DNA of 32,139 nucleotides, taken from the NCBI GenBank assembly GCA_026770575.1, contig MU657401.1, forward strand, positions 37,859-69,997. Direction: 5' to 3'. This document shows, in pieces, positions 16,863 to 27,139 of this stretch (position 1 is the stretch's first letter; each line of letters begins with the position of its first letter). The notes beneath the pieces are model-generated. The model worked only from the letters and a program-made list of their open reading frames with translations. It had not been told where the DNA came from and made no database searches. The DNA comes from Pelagophyceae sp. CCMP2097 (lineage: Eukaryota > Sar > Pelagophyceae). A program made the position numbers and the translations under genes.

Positions 16863-16932
16863 CAGGGGGCCCCGTAGGGGGTAAGCGGGCTGAAGGGCGC
16901 CTACTGAAGGGCCTCTACTTCAGTGAAGGGCA
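16863..16932 (+). repeat. GGGGCCCC hairpin repeat with GGCGCCTA tail
   Basis: GGGGGCCCCGTAGGGGGTAA, then GCGGGCTGAAGGGCGCCTAC, TGAAGGGCC and a further GTGAAGGGCACC. It follows the MITE by about 80 bp and precedes a possible gene at 16989. Confidence 0.75.
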
Positions 16933-16979
16933 CCCAAGGCTGGTTGGAGAGATTGGTTTTCGGAATTCAAGATGGTGCG

Positions 16980-17470
16980 CGTGAACATATGTTTCTAGTT
17001 TCGTCGAGCTCCGAGTCACCGAGCCCGCCGCCGCCGCGACACCACGACGAGCCAGGCCGCCTTGGGCGCTTCAGCCGCCGCCGCCATCCCCTCACGACAC
17101 GGCAACGGTGAGTGTCCCGGAGCCCGAAGGGGGGAGGATGCGCGGGCCCGTCGTGCGAACGAGGGGCCCCTTAGGCAGATCACATCTACCCTCGCCAGGC
17201 GCGAACCCACGGCCAGCCGGGCCGCCACGGGCGCTCCGGCCGCCGCTGTAGCACGCTCGCAAAGGCAATCGCGCGTCCTGGAGCCCAAGGGGAATGGATG
17301 CGCGGGCCCGTCATGGGAATGAACGGCCCCTTGGGCAGACCTCTATCCTCGCCCAGGCTCGACGACGTCGCGACGACGAGCCAGGCCGCCACGGGCGCTT
17401 CGGTCGCAGCTGCAGCACGCCCGCAACAGCGATGGTACGTGTCGTGAAGCCCAAAGGAGGAAGGATGCGC
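16980..17470 (+). repeat. Tandem repeat, about 164-bp period, three units
   Basis: Each unit contains (C/G)AGCC(A/G)GGCCGCC, GGGCGCT, a stretch GGAGCCC(A/G)A(A/G)GG, GGATGCGCG and a CTCGCC(C)AG string. Units 2 and 3 are most alike. Confidence 0.7.
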
Positions 17471-17565
17471 GACGTCCGAGGACTATACGCAGGTTATCGG
17501 CTCTCCGCGACAACGCTCCATCGACAAAGCAAATCCTTGTCCATTATAATATGTTCTTTGAAAGG
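16989..17565 (+). CDS. Possible multi-exon gene with repeated Ala-rich exons (tentative)
   Basis: Three units of about 164 bp (landmark GGCCGCC at 17055, 17220 and 17384) each combine an Ala-rich open stretch with intron-like sequence. Candidate exons 16989-17107, 17199-17264, 17357-17434 and 17491-17565 all join in phase 2. Donors are GTGAGT, GCAATC, GTACGT and GTGATA; acceptors are CGCCAG, GCCCAG and ACGCAG. Exons 2 and 3 repeat (T)TSQAATGAS-like residues, but the homologous DNA in exon 1 is read in another frame. No family is recognised and the 3' end is not resolved. It may be only a tandem repeat. Confidence 0.25.
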
Positions 17566-18405
17566 TGATACGCGACTCCGAATGGGGAAGGAGCTACTTT
17601 CTCGTCGATGGGGACGACGTGGATCACTCAGAAGATTCACAAGGGCCTCACAACCTTCGTTCCTGAGCACCAGAGCTCCCCATACGTGCGCTGTGCCTGT
17701 TGGAGCAGGGTTCTTGCAGGGTTTACAGCAAGATCTAATAGTCGATTTTACGACGTTGTCGCATCCTTCGCCCTCGACAGCACCCGGCCCCATTGCCTTC
17801 CTGCATTGCATGACTCTTCATTTTCCTCTCTCTCCTTTTATTTATTTCCGTCTTCAAAGGGTCGGTCGGGTTCGGGCCACGGGCAGATAGATGGGTATAC
17901 GGGTCGGCCAAAACGCGCTAACCAGGCAAACCCGACCAGCTCGTTCGATTTTCTCAAGTGCCCTCAGGATTTCCGCCTCGAGATTGTCTACAAGCCTGCT
18001 CAAGATTTTCTACATCTTTTTTCGGTCTGGCGTCGAAAAGAGGAAAAGAGCTTAAAACCGGTGCTTTTGGACCCACAGCCGGCACCCAAAGAGGGCTTAT
18101 AGAGGATGCAACGCATGTGCGTTGGCGGGTGGAAGTTGATGCTATATAAACGTTGCGACGTCGATGTACTGGCGGACGGTGAGGCGCGACGATACGCCGC
18201 AGAACAGCCACAGCATGAGGATGCGCGTATCCAGCCATCTCAAGTGCCAAGAACGCCCGACGTTGCCACGCGCGTCAAAAAAGCAAACGCAGCCTCTCGG
18301 CATTCAATCAACAGCATGACGTCGGCGCGTGCGGTGCATACCCTTTGCACAGAAAAGGTAATCGTAGATTAGCAATCCCAGAGCTGCACCCCCACCCCCC
18401 CCATG
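17566..18405. other. Mostly unassigned; weak reversed relic of the composite repeat near 18010-18110
   Basis: On the reverse strand, 18010-18110 resembles 5865-5955: both translate to a CASS-type string followed by a short stretch ending SFPLFDA or AFPLFDA, though divergence is high. A forward open frame at 17608-18102 shows no known domain. C-rich runs lie at 18389-18430. Confidence 0.35.
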
Positions 18406-18670
18406 TCATACATGTGAATACCCCCCCCCCGTCCCGTTGAAGTCGCCCGTCACAGCGTGGGTGCCGTCGGGAGAAAGCGCGCAGGTGGTGATGTTGTGAA
18501 CGTGCCCCGCGACCAGCAGAGCGCCCGTCTCGGCGTCGTAGAACTGGACCTTCCCGTCTGCTTCCCGTGACGACGCCCTTGCCGTCGGGCGATATCGCGC
18601 AGCACAAGATTGTTTCAAAGTCTCCGTCCTTGAATGTGTCTTGCCCGCGAGGATGCACGCCTCCCAGAAG
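18406..18670 (-). pseudogene. WD-repeat protein fragment with frameshift
   Basis: On the reverse strand, ETILCCAISPDGKGVVTG is followed, after a one-base frame change near 18565, by ADGKVQFYDAETGALLVAGH and VHNITTCALSPDGTHAVTGD. SPDG and ...VTG spacing is typical of WD40 blades, about 1.5 of which are visible. WD repeats form beta-propeller interaction platforms. The break falls inside a blade where an intron is unlikely, and no complete propeller is found, so I call it a decayed fragment. The frame runs into a C-rich tract at its 3' end. Confidence 0.55.
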
Positions 18671-19096
18671 CGTGCGCGTATAAGCGCGCGTTTGAATTGA
18701 ACGCGGTGCGCCGGTTCACGCAGAGCAAGGTGCAGCTCGCCCGTGAACACGACGATGGAGACCACGGCCCCGTAGTGAGCTCATAGCACTTGCGGCGCGG
18801 CGACTGGCACGGCCGGCGGCCGCCACCGTGACGGCGCGACCACTTGCGCGCCGCCGCCACGGCACAGTAGCAGAAGCGCGCCCACGAACCACTGGCGCGC
18901 CGCTGCCGCGCCTCGGCAGAGGCCATCCCAGAGGCCATCCCAGAAGCGCGGCATGGCGGGTCGCCGCCGGTGGGAAGGCGGCGGCCTCTGGGGCGGGCGC
19001 CCCCCCACCGGCCGAGGAGCGCTGCGGCGGCGAAAGGAACGCCCAAAGGCCCACCGAGGGCCGGTGCCGAGACGCTCGTCGAGGGGCGCTTGAGAC

Positions 19097-20032
19097 GTGC
19101 GTGTGGCTGTTACAATTGTGCAACATTTCACGTCGAACGGTGACGCACGCGACGTGGCGAGGCCGATGCAGAACGAGGGGCAGCAGCAGGAGATGTCGCT
19201 GGACGGCACCGACGACGACGGCGCGCTGTCGCTGCAGCTGTCGGCGCAGGGTCCGGCCGAGATGAACCGCATCGACGCAGGACGACTCGCCGTGCGCAAC
19301 TCGCCGCTACCGGCAAAGGCCTCAACGGCCGCCCGGCAGAATAAGCCGCAGATCATGCTCATCTACGAGTCGCGCTTCACCCAGAGGGGCGCCGCAAACG
19401 GCACCGGCCTCGTCTATTGCACTGACGCGAAGAGGTGGTACATGACGAACGGCGTGCCCCAGGACTTCTTCAGGCGGCAGCCAAACGATCCGCCGGAGCA
19501 CTGATTCTCGGGAGCCTGCGGCAACACCAAGCCGGGCAAAGACGGCGCCAAAAAAGGCTGTTCTACCTCGCTGGCCGCTACGGCACCGACGTCAGCCAAG
19601 CGCAGACGATACAAGTGCCCCGCCGACGGCGTTGACAAGCGGGACTGGCCGCCGGTGCAGAGCATCAATCCATTCTCCATGGACTCCAGCCTCAACGCCG
19701 AGAAAGCAGGCGCGCTCATCGAGAAGTACGACTCCCCGACGTCGCGCAAGGAAGGCGAGGGCAAGAACAAGAATCCGTTCACTCAGCAGACCAAGCAGAA
19801 GGAGCACAACGTGGCCCAGAAGCTGCGCAAGGAGGACAGCGCGGCGCCGAAGGCCCGCGGGCTGCACACCGTGCCCATGGACGAGCGCGGGCGCGCGCTG
19901 GTGACCAGCGCGACATCTACGCCTTCACGAACGGGACGAGCGCGGCCGCGCCGGCACCACCCACGGCCGCGCCAGCCAACTTCGCAGCCCAACTTCGCAG
20001 CAGTGGCGCGTGCAGCACCCGACAGCCTCTGA
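19097..20032 (+). pseudogene. Unrecognised hydrophilic gene with an in-frame TGA
   Basis: An open frame from 19097 stops at TGA 19502-19504, but the same frame stays open with GC-rich codons to 20030. The first part includes KPQIMLIYESRFTQRG and YCTDAKRWYMTNGVPQDFF. The second contains SAKRRRYKCPADGVDKRDWP and a Lys/Glu-rich, probably disordered stretch. After about 19905 the likely continuation (DIYAFTNGTSAAAPAPP) is in another frame, so there is at least one more break. No family is recognised. The alternatives are an intron removing the TGA, or a sequence error. The ATG at 19168 is another possible start. Confidence 0.4.
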
Positions 20033-20574
20033 CCACACGGAGGACCAGCGGGAGCGGCGCGCCGCGGAAAGGCGGAGTACGACGCGCGGAGGACAAGAAG
20101 CACGAGGCCATGGAGATCTTAGATATATCTTAGCCTGCAAACAGCGCTCGGAAGCGGTACGGCAGCGCCGCCAGCAGATGTGACGCACACTCCGTTGACG
20201 CCGCACCTGGCGCCACCGAATGAGCGAGAAGTCCGGCAACGCGACGCGCTCAGTCGAAATTTCAGGACTCGACGCCACCGACATCATGCGCCGGAGCGAC
20301 TCGATGGACAAGAGGCACGCGGTTGCCACGCTGCAGTGAGCGCAGTCCATCGTGCTCCTTTTCGACAGCAAGGACGTCAACTGGCTCGCGGAGGACCCCA
20401 GACAGGCCGTCATCTTGATCATCATGACGTTACCTCACGCGGCAGAACTTCCTGACGATCATCGGCGCCTGCACGCGCAGGGTCAAGGTCACGGGCGCCG
20501 CTGGGCGTCGAATTTATTCTACATCGCCCAGCACGCCGTCAACCAGTGGACCGACGACGCCTTCGGCGACGGGA
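20033..20574 (+). other. Possible decayed continuation of the upstream gene
   Basis: Short forward open pieces with coding-like composition occur: a piece with EISGLDATDIMRRSDSMDKR (about 20258-20320), then, after a stop near 20337, IVLLFDSKDVNWLAEDPRQA. No domain is recognised and the link to 19097-20032 is only by position. Confidence 0.25.
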
Positions 20575-20850
20575 CGAGCATGACCAATGCGGTCTTCGTC
20601 GACGACGAAAGGGTCGCTCCTGTACGTCGGCTCGCGCCAGTTCTTAAAAGCTGACGCGACAGGCACAACTTCTCCTCTCCACCGCGCACCACTTCCCACC
20701 CAGAACTCTCGGCAACGCCAAGGGCGTCCCCTCAATGTGCTGGCATGCTTGGCAGGCTGTCGCACGCTTCGGCACGCAAAAAATAAGCCGCTCACCCTGG
20801 TGGAACTTAGCCACCGAGAGACCATACGGACCGGCTGACCCCCTCGTTCG
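20575..20850 (+). repeat. Dispersed repeat, copy A (inverse of 25300-25565)
   Basis: From GAGCATGACCAA(T/G)GCGGTCT to CACC(G/A)AGAGAC the sequence matches the reverse complement of 25300-25565 at most positions, including CTTCTCCTCTCCACCGCGCA and GGCTGTCGCACGCTTCGGC. A third, partial copy of its TGCTGG(C/T)ATGCTT part lies at 26690-26730 (-). No gene is recognised. Confidence 0.7.
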
Positions 20851-20967
20851 TTGCCTGGCGAGGCAATATAGTCGAAGCACTTCGGGGTGGTTGACAAGTT
20901 GATCCTGCGCAGGGCTCCTCGACCATGCTCTTGGCGCTCTCTGCGTCTGATATCTCTTCTCGCAATA

Positions 20968-21549
20968 CAAGGGAAGGGGGGTTCAACATGAAAAAAACGC
21001 TCATTTCCGAACCTCCACAGCACGTCTGAGAAGACTTTGAGTGGCTGGACATGTCCGGCCCGACCCAAGGTGTCGGCCTGGAGGCTGATCCCTCCCGTTT
21101 TTCGCGTATCCCGCGCGCAATCTCGGTTTCAGCGTCGCCAAAAGCTGGTTTGAGGTGGTTCTCCATTGTCTTCGTCTGGGATCAGCCGCTTCATTGGGGC
21201 TCTGGCTGTAGGCCTTGGCATCGCCAGAGTCCGACCTAGTGTCCCGTGGAGGTTCGGGATACGGCCCAAAATTTAGGCTACGGGCTCCATTTTGCAAGTT
21301 ATGGGCCCCATTTCACTTAAAACGCCCATGCAAATCCGCAATTACGCGGAAATGGTGTCAAGTTTTACACGGTTTTATTCTTGAAAGCGGCTTCATGGTC
21401 GGCGGATCGAGCCCATAAACAAACTTCCTTCGTCGGGGACCGCGCCGCCACCAGCCCGCGACGCAGCGACCATAAGTGGCCCCATACCTCGTTTGTAGCC
21501 CGAGAAATTTGTAGTTGAGTGGAATCCGTTTCATGTTGGACCCCCCTTG
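20968..21549. mobile_element. 582-bp TIR element with TA duplication (Tc1/mariner type)
   Basis: TA at 20966-20967 and 21550-21551 flank ends CAAGGGAAGGGGGGTTCAAC and, inverted, CAAGGGGGGTCCAACATGAA. A remnant of the same family is at 1-84. Internal open frames are short and I see no DDE motif, so it is probably non-autonomous. Confidence 0.7.
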
Positions 21550-21551
21550 TA

Positions 21552-22063
21552 TACATAATTCCCCTCTCATAAATCGAACGGCCTGGAAATTTTATCGGAC
21601 CTTATGTCGGATGTCGGGCGACAGACATTGTCGCGGACTTGGAGGGTTTGGGAGCTCGCGGCGATCTCGTGCCGCTCGGAAGTTCCAGACTGATGGCGCA
21701 AGGGGTCGTTGCAGTTTTCTCTGATGGGACAAAAGGCACACCCAAAGCATAACCCGCCGTTCCATGCTCGGATCTCCTGAGGAACCCGTTGGCTCGACCA
21801 ACGCCGGCGCTTGATCACGAACTCTGCACGCGATCTCCACCATGCGCGGCCTCGTTCTGAAGAATCCTGGCTTGACTGGTCGCCGTGGTCGTACGAGCGG
21901 CGTGCGGTAGCGATGATTCTACTCGCGCGACACGCTTTTCACCGTGACGCATCAGTCTTCTATTTATCAATCGCGGGCGTGCGCTGGCTGCCAAGGACGC
22001 TGGCTTGGGCCAACTGCCTTCTCTCTGAGTGAGAGACACTCGGGAAACAATTTAAATATCCGC
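21552..22063. other. No gene recognised
   Basis: Several short open frames on both strands without codon bias or known motifs. Confidence 0.5.
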
Positions 22064-22239
22064 AATAGAGAGCTTCAGCTTGAGACTTAGTGATACCCTA
22101 TCGAAAGTGATACCCTATCAAATAAAACCCCGTTAAAAATCCGTTGATATATATATATAGAGCTTGTCTGCACTCGCAGTTATCTGAGATCTCCGTATAA
22201 CGGAACCACGTGTACAACTCTCACTCGCGAGCCCAAATC

Positions 22240-22259
22240 ATTCGTACCTAGGTACGAAT
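22240..22259. repeat. Perfect 20-bp palindrome, repeated at 22634-22653
   Basis: ATTCGTACCTAGGTACGAAT is fully self-complementary and present twice, followed both times by TTGGCCCGA(G/T)GGCACC. The sister element has only a relic (ACTACCTAGGTACTAC near 16283-16298). Confidence 0.9.
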
Positions 22260-22301
22260 TTGGCCCGAGGGCACCCCCGAGGCATCCCAAAATCAAATTC
22301 T

Positions 22302-22630
22302 GGCTGGGGCAAGTAGAAATGCAACCTTATTGGCGAGGGGAGTAATCGATGAAAACGCGATTTAGTGTTGGAGTGGTTTTAGTGATCTGTGCGCGAACCG
22401 CGCGAGCGTGCGCACACGCACAGCAAAAAAAACTCGTTTTGGGGAAAACGGGGAAACGTGCCCTTTTTAGTTCAATTCCTACTTGCCCCGGGTCCTCCCG
22501 CGACGAGTACGACGATTTTTAAAGCGACGTTTGGACGATTCGATCGGGCTCGCCAAGATCTACACAGCAGGCCAAGATAACTCGGATTTAATCTGCTGGT
22601 AGTAATGTTGCATTTCTACTTGCCCCAGCC
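22302..22630. mobile_element. 329-bp TIR element nested in the AGAGAGCTTCAGCT element
   Basis: The perfect inverted ends begin GGCTGGGGCAAGTAG and continue AAATGCAAC, 24 bp in all. The interior includes a run of GCGCACACGC-type sequence and a poly-A tract. The sequence ATTCGTACCTAGGTACGAAT plus about 30 bp beyond it occurs on both sides (22240 and 22634), so either the insertion duplicated a long segment or two copies recombined. Confidence 0.75.
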
Positions 22631-23213
22631 ACAATTCGTACCTAGGTACGAATTTGGCCCGATGGCACCCCTGAGGCACCTTAGCCGACTCTCGTCCCGG
22701 GATCGATGGTGCGCAGTCAACAAGCCCATGCGCAGACGCCCGTCGATTTTCCGCATGGTGCGTCGACTCTAGCGGAATCGGCGTTTTGGGTACTTGTGTT
22801 CGAGTTCGTACCCACCCGCGATGCGCTGTCGCGGCCGGTTCCGGGCGCTGCCGGATTGGTTGCGGACGCCTGCGCGCAGTTCCGTTGCCGGTGCGCGGCG
22901 GGTCCCGCAAGGGCCCGAACGCATGCTCCTCACGCGCCTTCCAATGCCACGTCGCTGCTACCCAAGGGGTAGCCGCAACGTTAAACAAAGTTAGGGTCGG
23001 CCCTGCGAGACCAAGGCGCGTCGATAGGGCCATTGGTCAAGCGCCTCATTCCGACGAGAACTGACCGATATCCTTGACCCTCCCCTCCATAAGACAACGT
23101 CGTCGTCTCCAAAATATGCAGATCAGTTCGATAGGATATGAGTTTGATCTTGTCCGATGGATACGATAGGATATGAATCCGATAGGGTATGACTTGAGCT
23201 GAAGCTCTCTAAT

Positions 23214-25290
23214 CTTCAACACACTCGCGGCGTACAGCGCCTTGGGTCAGACTGTAGACGTGCGCTTTAACTAAATAAAGTATTCCTACTAGGGTAAGCC
23301 CGGTCAGGGGTAACAAAAAAAATCGTCGATGCAGCAATTGGATGCAGCTCGAATCGTTCAAAATTGAACTCAAAAATAATAAATTTAATTTTGAGATCAG
23401 TTGTCGACTAAAAATTACCGGACAAGAGGGAACTCTTGAGGAGACCCGAAGAGGGGACCGGTTGGAAGGGAAAAAACAAATTTCGTCGGTCGTTTTCATA
23501 GGAATCTGTTTCGGTCTTATTATGATTCGGTCGTAGGAATTCTTTGGAATCCTATGTTTCGTCCATAGGAATCTGTCTCGTCGTAGGAATTCTTATGTTT
23601 CGGTCTTCTCGACGCGCTGACCTTTCTTCGGCACCTATCTACATGTAGGAATTCCTAGACAATTTCACGGAAAACCTGATCGGAAATGAAGATGAACGGT
23701 GCAGTTTGAACCGAGAAACTCGCCAGAATAAACTTGTTCGAACCTCCCCAACCCAAGATCAACCGGCTCTGTACATATTTTATTCTGAACATTCCTGTTT
23801 AACAAGCACAGTCCAGCGAGCCTAACACGGAGTCGTTAGACTCCCCCCCACACAACGTGTGACTGGTATAGCCTAGACTTGAGGACCTCAGTTACGGGTA
23901 AGTGCCGTTTTATGGACCGAAACACAAAGAGTCTCTACAAACCCCTAGATATAGCTCTCTTCGCGCACGGCGCGCAAAAAAGGGTGCAAGCGAGTGCACA
24001 GCAGGACGGCGCATCGTGCAAAGCGACAACGTCGTGAAAACCCGTCGTGTCAATGACTCGTGACAGGTCCGCGCACGACGCCGGGGAGTTGAAGTCAGTC
24101 TCCTGTGCTGACGGCCGACGCGATTCCACAGTATTCTTTCTCCGTACAAGCTCTCGGCGGGGAACAAGCTCTCGGTGGGGAACGCCGGCCACCAAGCGCC
24201 ATCAGTAGTATTCTTCGCGGCAAGACCCCTCCAATGGACCCTCTCATCCGCGCACGCGCCGGCGCGGGAAGGGCTCGCGAAGGAACCTCCAAATCCTTGC
24301 CTTTCATGCGGCGCAGCGAGTTGGTGTCCAATCTCGAAGCTACTTAGCACCGGGCTAAATAGGGACGGCAGTACCGAGCAGCCCAGCCAACAACAAACCC
24401 CCCACGATGGCGCCCATCGTTCAGGAGAAAGTCAACAACCGAGTTCAAAAAGCACCAAAGTCCCTCTTTGATGCATTTAAAGAAATCACGATTGGTTCGG
24501 CTCCTATAGGAATTCCTAGGTTTTCCCATGCATATTATTATCTATCGATTTCGAAATTGGAAGATGTTCGTTGGGGAGGAGGCGCGTGGAGCAAGCGAAG
24601 CGTGGAGCGGGCGAAGCGCCCTCGACGCGATCTGCGGCGCAGCCCAATGGCGCGCTGTCGGCCGAGCAAGCGACGTTTGCGATCATTTTCGCGCCATTAC
24701 GCCGCCGACCGAGTTAAAGCTGCTGAACTGAACCTGCGTACGAGGGTTCCAAAGTAGCGCGTATTTTTTTTGTTTAAAACGGCCCATTTCCCACCGAACA
24801 CCAACAAAAAAGATGAGCAGCAGCGACACAAATCCTAGATTAAAGTGAGCGAAATTGACCTCGTCGGCCCAGGGCACACTCACCCTCGAGGGCCCAAATT
24901 TTTGCGTGCAACGCGACGCGCTCCTTGAGCGCGCAGCGAAAGCGCACTCTGGGAACGAGTTAACTAACCTCCCTCGAAAAAGCAAGACCCAGTTGAGTTG
25001 AGTTGCTTTTTGATGTTCTTGGAACATTTCGGAGATGGCCTCGGAGAGTAAACTCCACGGAGGTGGGCCGCGCGCCATGCATGCACTAGCTGCGGACCCA
25101 ATGGTTGTACATCTTGCTGGCGCGGTATCAGATGCGTGGTGCCGCGAAAGGAGAGCCTCTGGAGTGCGCGAAAACGAAGAAAACAAGTAGGTCAACAAAA
25201 CTGCTTGATGCCGTGGGTCCGCGCCACGCGACGCGCGATAATATCCTCCCCCAATTTAACGTAGCGACCTGGCCAAGTCCCTCGGGGGTA
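23214..25290. other. No gene recognised; GTAGGAATTC-type short repeats at 23499-23660
   Basis: (A/G)TAGGAAT(T)C occurs five times at 23499-23660 and again at 24509, several as TAGGAATTCCTA palindromes. The rest has no frame with coding features. GCAAGCGAAGCGTGGAGCGG (about 24592) is a short imperfect duplication. Confidence 0.5.
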
Positions 25291-25299
25291 AGCCGGTCC

Positions 25300-25565
25300 G
25301 GACCGTATATTGTCTCTTGGTGGCAAAAATCAAAGGAGAGCGGCTTAAATTTTGCACGCCGAAGCGTGCGACAGCCGGCCAAGCATACCAGCACATTAAG
25401 GGGACGTTCTTGGCGTTGCCATGAGTTCTGGGTGGGTAGTGGTGCGCGGTGGAGAGGAGAAGTAGTGCTTGCCGCGTCAGTTTTTTTAAACTGGCGCGGG
25501 CCGACGTTCAGGAGCCGGACCTTTTCGTCGTCGACGAAGACCGCCTTGGTCATGCTCGGTTCACC
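25300..25565 (-). repeat. Dispersed repeat, copy B (inverse of 20575-20850)
   Basis: Reverse-strand partner of copy A. Read in reverse it gives MTKAVFVDDEKV where copy A gives MTNAVFVDDERV, but the frames then differ, so no shared protein is demonstrated. It is possibly derived from an old mobile element. Confidence 0.65.
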
Positions 25566-25734
25566 ACTTGACCGGAGTTGTAGTGTGACGCGGCAACTTT
25601 TTGCGCGTCGAAGCCGCGATGACGAAGTGCGTTCCAAGGACTCCAGAGGCCACGGCGTGCATAATGCACGGGCTCCGACCTGTGCGGGAGTGAAAGGACG
25701 AGGTGCCTTGGAGGAAGAGCGAGTAAAAGCCTAA

Positions 25735-25895
25735 GCGTCGAGGTAAATCGGCTGCAGTGAAAGGGCAAAACCGCCCAATGGCCACGGGAGAGTTCGGGGT
25801 TTCGGAACTGCCCGGAGCACGTGCGTCTGGCTCCGGTGAACGAGGCCGTGAGGTGCGCCCGCGCTCAGGATTCCGAGATGCGGTGCTTGAGGCCG
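25735..25895 (+). repeat. About 150-bp direct repeat, copy 1 (copy 2 at 26932-27092)
   Basis: GGCCACGGGAGAGTTCGGGG, then TTTCGG(A/G)ACTGCCCGGAGCA and CTGGCTCCGGTGAACGAGG, are shared with 26932-27092. The 1.2-kb spacing also includes the partial copy of the dispersed repeat, so the whole interval may be an old segmental duplication. Confidence 0.7.
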
Positions 25896-26600
25896 GGTAG
25901 TATTATTCATCGCTGATTTTTCGTGGGTCGCCTATGCTGGCCGAGATAAGTCCGGTTTAAACCTCGAAACATATCAACTTTATGACGTCCCAATAGGGGC
26001 TTCACACGCCCAGTTAATTTACCACTCGGGCGTCGTCATCCCACTCGCCTCAACACTAAGCCAAAAGGCGCATACTCGTCGTGCCTCCCGCAAGTAAGTA
26101 TCACTTGAGCCATTCAGGCTGGCCGCTCAGGCGCCGACCCCATGGGGAGAAAAGAATATCTATCAATTTCCGCGTTATTTTCGAATGATCAAAAAGGTAA
26201 ATTAAAAATAAATGCACGAAATAATGCAGGAAAAGTGCAAAAAAGTCGCTCCTTTCCCGCCACGGCCGCTGAGCGGGTGCTCGCGTCCCCAACCAACAGT
26301 GCGCTCGCCAGGCCTCCCAACAGAGTCTTGATCGGCTGTTACCATTTATTTTTTCTTTGAATATTTGGAAATTACACGCGCGGGAACTGCATGCAGTAAG
26401 TAAGAAAAATTATTGCCATTCAGGCTCTGCTACTCGGACATCGTCGTCTCATTTGAGATTTTCATCGTGAGGCGTGAGGGTTGATTAGTTATATCCTGGG
26501 AAAGACTGTCGCAGAGCGGACAGTAGATCGGGCTGGCCGCCGGCCCTAAGCAGGAGCGACGATCTGGGTCGTCCGCCTCACTGAATGGAGGAACCTTTGG
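25896..26600. other. No gene recognised
   Basis: AT-moderate DNA. TATTGCCATTCAGGCTC at 26413 has relatives at 27640 and 31571, the only repeat noted. Confidence 0.5.
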
Positions 26601-26931
26601 TCGGTTTTAGACAGCACCGATGTCTGCCGGTTGGTATATTCTTCCGGCGGCTCAGTTCGAGGGCGGGTGGGCCTTGTTCTCGCACGCCGAGGCGTTTCAA
26701 ACGATCGCTGGCTAAGCATACCAGCATATTGTGGGCCGGCGGACGGCGTGGCCGATGTTTGGGTTGGTTGGGTTGAGGAAGTAGGGGCGCGGCAGCGGCG
26801 ATAGCCGGCTCCGGCCGACCGGTTGGGCCCGGCTGCGGGCCCGGCTGCGGGCCCTTGCTGCGGGCAGCGCCGGGTCCGCACGACGCCGTCGCAGGTCGAG
26901 GCCAAGCGCCGGGTCCGCGTTGCGCCAGACG

Positions 26932-27092
26932 CCTAAGCGGTGAGGTAAAACGGCTGCAGGGAAAGGGCAAATCCGCCTCAGGGCCACGGGAGAGTTCGGG
27001 GTTTCGGGACTGCCCGGAGCACGTGCGCCTGGCTCCGGTGAACGAGGTCGCGAGTTGCGCCCGCGCTCAGGAGGACGAGGTGCGGCGCTTGA
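26932..27092 (+). repeat. About 150-bp direct repeat, copy 2
   Basis: Partner of 25735-25895, with roughly nine in ten positions shared in the core. Just upstream (26825-26900) GGCCCGGCTGCGGGCCCGGC shows a short tandem GC repeat. Confidence 0.7.
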
Positions 27093-27139
27093 GGTTGTCT
27101 AGGGGCAGTCATCGCTGTTTTACGTCATCGTAGCAAATT

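Larger units (their letters stand above)
22067..23210. mobile_element. 1144-bp TIR element (AGAGAGCTTCAGCT family), AAT duplication
   Basis: The inverted ends are AGAGAGCTTCAGCT and AGCTGAAGCTCTCT, flanked by AAT at 22064-22066 and 23211-23213. Its right 550 bp (22650-23210) is the close inverse of 15720-16260 in the sister element, and its left 180 bp matches the other end. The extra length comes from a nested element (22302-22630) and a local duplication. Open frames within are shared with the sister only in part. Confidence 0.8.

Noticed and set aside
17608..18102. 164-codon forward open frame as a gene
   Set aside because: No codon bias or domain, and it runs into a relic of the composite repeat.
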